Positions 60,760 to 64,000 of a stretch of 64,000 nucleotides of DNA are shown piece after piece; positions within the stretch are counted from its first letter, which is position 1, and each line of letters opens with the position of its first letter. Origin of the DNA: Siminovitchia thermophila (GTDB taxonomy: Bacteria; Bacillota; Bacilli; Bacillales; Bacillaceae_C); assembly GCF_016909185.1 (NCBI RefSeq), contig NZ_JAFBFH010000008.1:1-64000 (forward strand), read 5' to 3'. The notes under the pieces are model-generated. The model was given only the letters and a program-made list of their open reading frames with translations. It did no database searches and had not been told where the DNA came from. The position numbers and the translations under genes were made by a program.

Positions 60760-61766
60760 TACACCCCGCCTTAATCAAAAGACAGCAGTTGATATTGCTT
60801 ATCTTGTCAATACTGATCATGGTCACGATCATCATCAGCATGGGGCTGGGCGATTCTCCCCTGTCTTACGGCAGGCTCATTCCCACTCTTCTTGGACAAG
60901 GGTCTTTTAAAGAGGAATTCGTCTTATTTTCCATTCGCCTGCCAAGAGTTATTGTCACCGTATTGGCAGGTATGGGACTCGCATTGTCGGGAGCTATCTT
61001 ACAAGCGATGACAAGGAATGACTTGGCTGACCCGGGTATCATCGGCATCAACTCTGGAGCAGGTGTCGCTGTTGCTGTTTTCTTTCTGTTTTTTCCCATA
61101 AAAGCGGGCTCCTTTGTCTATCTGCTTCCATTTGTCGCTTTCATCGGGGCTCTCATGACAGCATGTTTTATTTACTTCTTTTCATACAAAAGAAATCGGG
61201 GGCTTCAACCTATAAGATTAGTACTCGTCGGAATTGGATTTTCCATGGCCCTATCTGCAGCAATGATTGTGCTGATCTCATCCGCTGAACGTACAAAAGT
61301 GGATTTTATTGCCAAATGGCTGGCAGGAAATATTTGGGGTACAGACTGGCCGTTCATTTGGGCGATCCTTCCATGGTTAGCTATTCTGATTCCTCTTACA
61401 TTATATAAGGCAAATCGATTAAATCTTTTGGGACTCAGCGAGCCTGTTGCAATCGGGGTTGGACTTTCCATCGAAAAAGAACGGATCGTACTCCTGCTCA
61501 CCGCTGTTGCACTGGCCGCATCTGCCGTTTCGGTAACAGGCGGCATCGCGTTTATCGGACTCATGTCACCGCATATGGCAAAAGCATTAGTCGGACCAAG
61601 AAACCAATTATGTATCCCGGTGGCCACTCTGATTGGCGGCTGGCTATTATTGCTTGCAGATACAATCGGACGTAATCTGGGAAATGCCGAAGGCATACCC
61701 GCAGGGATTATGGCCGCCTTAATCGGAGCGCCATATTTTGTTTATTTACTGATGAAGAAGAGTTAA
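60756..61766 (+). CDS. FecCD-family siderophore permease, subunit 2
   Basis: This second 336-residue permease shares the family motifs: FSIRLPRVIVTVLAGMGLALSGAILQA, MTRNDLADPGIIGINSGAG, GLQPIRLVLVGIGFSMALSA, PVAIGVGLSIEKERI at the ATPase contact, and GGIAFIGLMSPHMAKALVGP. It is the last gene of the transporter operon and is followed by a terminator-like hairpin. It is only distantly related to subunit 1, as usual for such heterodimers. Confidence 0.93.
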   Translation: MIHPALIKRQQLILLILSILIMVTIIISMGLGDSPLSYGRLIPTLLGQGSFKEEFVLFSIRLPRVIVTVLAGMGLALSGAILQAMTRNDLADPGIIGINSGAGVAVAVFFLFFPIKAGSFVYLLPFVAFIGALMTACFIYFFSYKRNRGLQPIRLVLVGIGFSMALSAAMIVLISSAERTKVDFIAKWLAGNIWGTDWPFIWAILPWLAILIPLTLYKANRLNLLGLSEPVAIGVGLSIEKERIVLLLTAVALAASAVSVTGGIAFIGLMSPHMAKALVGPRNQLCIPVATLIGGWLLLLADTIGRNLGNAEGIPAGIMAALIGAPYFVYLLMKKS

Positions 61767-62288
61767 TTGCTGGAAGCTCGTGCCAGACATCTATATATTA
61801 TACCTCAAACGGTATCCGCTCCTTATTCAGTGGTACCGTTTGAGAAACGATGTTTATTATTGATTCATTCTTCAGGAAAGAAGATAAAGGTCACATTTGC
61901 TTCTTCGCATGGTTCCTTTATTTTCTATCACATATAGTGTAAAAAACGACATTTGCAACGCTCTTGAAAGAGGGTGGACCCCGCTCACGTCATGATAGTA
62001 ACGCCCCAAATAACAGCCAGAATGGTGAAGCGCATTTGAATGGAAGTCGCATAACTATATGAAATATATTGATACAGTCCGATGACATTTTACCCTCGCC
62101 CTTTTCAGGGTCTCCTCAATATGTCCCACCTTCTCATAAAAAGAAATAGGTCACATAAAAGTGGCAAATTATCGTCAATCAGCCTCTTCAACAGTCGATG
62201 TCTTTTTTTTGTCATACATTAAATGTTTTCTATTGTAAAAAAAGAGAATAACAATAGTAACCGATTATTTCAGGAAGGGGTATGTTTT
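61767..62288. other. intergenic region after the siderophore operon
   Basis: It contains an inverted repeat at 61805-61844 (CTCAAACGGTATC with GGTACCGTTTGAG) that probably ends the operon. The remaining 400 bp have no gene; pieces on the minus strand near 62090-62220 (MRRWDILRRP-like) look like a decayed transposase leader but cannot be proved. Confidence 0.4.
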
Positions 62289-62915
62289 ATGGAAAATGTG
62301 GTTGTCACTTTTTTTGACGTGGAGAGCGAGGCATTTCAGGCGCTGGCAGAATTAAAGCAAAAGCAATACCAAAGTAACGACTTCGCATTATCACAGGTGG
62401 TTATTTTAAAAAAGGAGAACGAGCAAATCGTCTTGAAAGATGGCTTTGATACAGGCGTTCACTCAAGAGACGATACCTTAATCGGCGGCTTGATCGGTTC
62501 ACTTGTGGGGGTTTTAGGCGGACCATTGGGTGTACTGCTCGGTTTTGGTGCGGGGGCCGCCATCGGGGCGATAGTAGATATAAATGACCTTGAAGAAGAA
62601 TCCAGTTTAATTGCGGCCATTTCATCCCGTCTACAAGACAATGATGTTGCGATTGTTTTGGTGATGTCTGACGAATATGATGCCGTCTACGATGATATCA
62701 TGTCTAAATTTTCCTCTCAAACCCGCCGCTATGAAGCTAGCATGATTAGAGAAGAGGTTGAACACGCACGCGAAATAGAAATGGAGTTACAAAAGCAAGC
62801 ACGGGAAAAATTACGGGAAGAGCGCTCTGCGGAACGCAAAGCAAAAGTGAAGTCATATAGAGACCGCATTCGCGCAGAAGTGGAGGATCTCAAAAGAAAA
62901 TTCAAGTCTGTCTGA
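62289..62915 (+). CDS. glycine-zipper membrane-associated protein with C-terminal coiled coil
   Basis: This 208-residue protein resembles DUF1269/TM1-like general stress proteins. The N-terminal alpha/beta part (NVVVTFFDVESEAFQALAEL, QVVILKKENEQIVLKDGF) is followed by a glycine-zipper hydrophobic segment (DDTLIGGLIGSLVGVLGGPL through FGAGAAIGAIVDI). A second alpha/beta part follows (LQDNDVAIVLVMSDEYDAVYD) and then a highly charged coiled coil, REEVEHAREIEMELQKQARE, to the end. The ATG at 62289 has AGGAAGGGG upstream. The role is unknown, possibly in membrane stress. Confidence 0.75.
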   Translation: MENVVVTFFDVESEAFQALAELKQKQYQSNDFALSQVVILKKENEQIVLKDGFDTGVHSRDDTLIGGLIGSLVGVLGGPLGVLLGFGAGAAIGAIVDINDLEEESSLIAAISSRLQDNDVAIVLVMSDEYDAVYDDIMSKFSSQTRRYEASMIREEVEHAREIEMELQKQAREKLREERSAERKAKVKSYRDRIRAEVEDLKRKFKSV

Positions 62916-62925
62916 TAAGCTAAAA

Positions 62926-62962
62926 AAAGAGCGCCGCTGACAATCTGATGACAGCGGCTCTT
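62926..62962. terminator. terminator after the glycine-zipper gene
   Basis: AGAGCGCCGCTG and CAGCGGCTCTTT form a stem with one bulge around ACAATCTGATGA, with A and T runs on the two sides. Confidence 0.75.
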
Positions 62963-63039
62963 TCCGGCGTACATAAATAGATGGCGAACCACTATTTTTG
63001 TGGCTAGTATTTGATTGGAAATAGCAGTCCGCACATCCC

Positions 63040-63618
63040 TTAAGGAACTGCCGGATTCATTTCTTTTACCATCTGGACAAACATTGCAAGGAAACGCCTG
63101 TCCCCTGTCAACTCAGGATGAAAAGCACTCACAAGGATGCTTCCTTGCTTTGCGGCCACCGGATATCCGTCGTAAGTGGCAAGCACTTCCACCCCTTCAC
63201 CTGCCGTCTCGATGTAAGGGACGCGAATAAACACAGCCGTCAAAGGTTTACCCAGCCCTTTGACATCAAGCTCCGTTTCAAAGCTTTCTACTTGGCGGCC
63301 GAAAGCGTTCCGTTTCACTTTGATATCCATTAATGGAAGATGGGCTTCATCGGAATCGGCGATTTCTTTTGCAACAAGCACCAATCCGGCGCAAGTGCCC
63401 AAAATCGGCTTGGAAAAATGTTTAAGTGGCTGAAGAAAACCATATTGATCAATGAGCCTTCTCATTGTTGTACTTTCTCCGCCAGGCAAAATGAGCCCAT
63501 CTATTTCCTGAAGCTGCTCCGGTTTCTTCACGATGATTCCGTTTAACCCCAAAGCGTTTACTTGTTTCAAATGTTCTATTACCGCACCTTGCAATCCCAG
63601 CACGCCAATTGTTGTCAT
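63040..63618 (-). CDS. pdxT: pyridoxal 5'-phosphate synthase glutaminase subunit PdxT
   Basis: PdxT hydrolyses glutamine and passes ammonia to PdxS in the deoxyxylulose-independent vitamin B6 pathway. The 192-residue class I amidotransferase shows [28 protein letters not shown], the nucleophile Cys in [15 protein letters not shown], and the His-Glu pair in [10 protein letters not shown]. The ATG at 63618 has AGGGAGG upstream. It follows pdxS by 45 bp on the minus strand, the usual Bacillus order pdxS-pdxT, and forms with it a 12+12 complex. Confidence 0.96.
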   Translation of the reverse strand: MTTIGVLGLQGAVIEHLKQVNALGLNGIIVKKPEQLQEIDGLILPGGESTTMRRLIDQYGFLQPLKHFSKPILGTCAGLVLVAKEIADSDEAHLPLMDIKVKRNAFGRQVESFETELDVKGLGKPLTAVFIRVPYIETAGEGVEVLATYDGYPVAAKQGSILVSAFHPELTGDRRFLAMFVQMVKEMNPAVP

Positions 63619-63663
63619 CGTTCGACCTCCCTTCATGTAAAAAATAGTCAAGCGGCAGCACTT

Positions 63664-64000
63664 CTACCAGCCGCGCTCTTGCATTCTCTCTTCAAGACTG
63701 AGCTTATTAATATCGATCCCTTTCATCGCCGCGCCCAATTCTTTGGAAAGCTTGCCGATTAGATCATAATCCGTATAGTATGTCGTTGCTTGTACAATGG
63801 CACTTGCGAATTTTTCAGGGTTTTCGGATTTAAAGACGCCTGATCCGACAAATACACCGTCCGCGCCAAGTTCCATCATCAGCGCCGCATCTGCGGGAGT
63901 GGCAACACCGCCTGCCGCAAAATTAACAACCGGCAACCTGCCCTCTTCTTTAATTTGCTTAAGGATTTCATACGGTGCTCCAAGATTTTTCGCTTCTGTC
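63664..64000 (-). CDS. pdxS: pyridoxal 5'-phosphate synthase lyase subunit PdxS (partial)
   Basis: This is the C-terminal 112 residues of PdxS, which builds pyridoxal phosphate from ribose 5-phosphate, glyceraldehyde 3-phosphate and ammonia. The visible part reads [40 protein letters not shown] and [20 protein letters not shown] and ends [10 protein letters not shown]. The phosphate-binding GSG and AAGG loops are present. The N terminus lies beyond the window edge. It is upstream of pdxT on the same strand. Confidence 0.96.
   Translation of the reverse strand, partial: TEAKNLGAPYEILKQIKEEGRLPVVNFAAGGVATPADAALMMELGADGVFVGSGVFKSENPEKFASAIVQATTYYTDYDLIGKLSKELGAAMKGIDINKLSLEERMQERGW

Overview
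The window looks like chromosomal DNA of a low-GC Bacillaceae bacterium, probably a thermotolerant relative of Bacillus, Caldibacillus or Geobacillus. The grounds are strong AGGAGG-type ribosome binding sites with many GTG and TTG starts, a B. subtilis-type Fnr with a C-terminal cysteine cluster, a ba3-type terminal oxidase, an HPr kinase, BceRS-BceAB modules, a Rap-type phosphatase, and pdxS-pdxT. The species cannot be fixed from the sequence alone. No tRNA, rRNA or CRISPR array was seen.

Layout. 0-5 kb (minus strand): a lantibiotic-type operon with ABC immunity transporter LanF-LanE-LanG, LanC cyclase, and a LanR-LanK two-component pair whose kinase is cut short. No precursor peptide and no dehydratase is present. 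5.4-8.7 kb: a mobile-DNA graveyard of broken IS4 transposase, ParA-type ATPase, Tn3-family transposase and tyrosine recombinase. 8.8-10.6 kb: bioY behind a BirA-like operator, fnr, and a small membrane protein. 11-14.9 kb: broken genes, a metallo-beta-lactamase-fold hydrolase, and a decayed copy of a DUF3870 / structured leader / luciferase-like monooxygenase module. 15.1-17.6 kb: an Fnr-box-driven ba3 oxidase operon that includes two tiny membrane proteins. 17.7-35.5 kb: mostly housekeeping or stress single genes, namely an HprK paralogue, hydrolases, a fructosamine kinase, an SLC13 permease, a MOSC protein, three methyltransferases, a macrodomain protein, PsiE, SodA, a glycine-riboswitch-controlled ACT/UPF0210 pair, a LysM-3D protein, an SDR and lipoproteins.

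35.5-42.9 kb: a Bce-type antimicrobial-peptide sensing and detoxification locus. One two-component system is followed by two tandem copies of the transporter; the first ATPase copy has lost its centre by an in-frame deletion. 43-47 kb: a DDAH-like hydrolase, a TraB-family protein and a frameshifted Rap phosphatase. 47.2-54.6 kb: an aromatic catabolic operon of DUF3870, leader RNA, luciferase-like monooxygenase, flavin reductase-like protein, a conserved unknown, fumarylacetoacetase, homogentisate dioxygenase and an aromatic-acid MFS transporter. 55.8-64 kb: a small membrane protein with a YxcD-like protein, a Fur-controlled divergent iron locus (ferredoxin/flavodoxin-NADP reductase against a FecEBCD-type siderophore transporter), a glycine-zipper coiled-coil protein, and pdxT-pdxS.

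The most interesting signals are four. First, a riboswitch-like leader with mutually exclusive P1 and terminator helices occurs before both copies of the luciferase-like monooxygenase gene, each preceded by a DUF3870 gene. Second, a roughly 150-bp structured dispersed repeat occurs three times. Third, the duplicated Bce transporter carries a gutted ATPase. Fourth, the lantibiotic immunity/cyclase set lacks its peptide. Regulatory circuits can be read directly from the sequence for Fnr (box centred near -42 of the oxidase promoter), Fur, BirA, CcpA and glycine.
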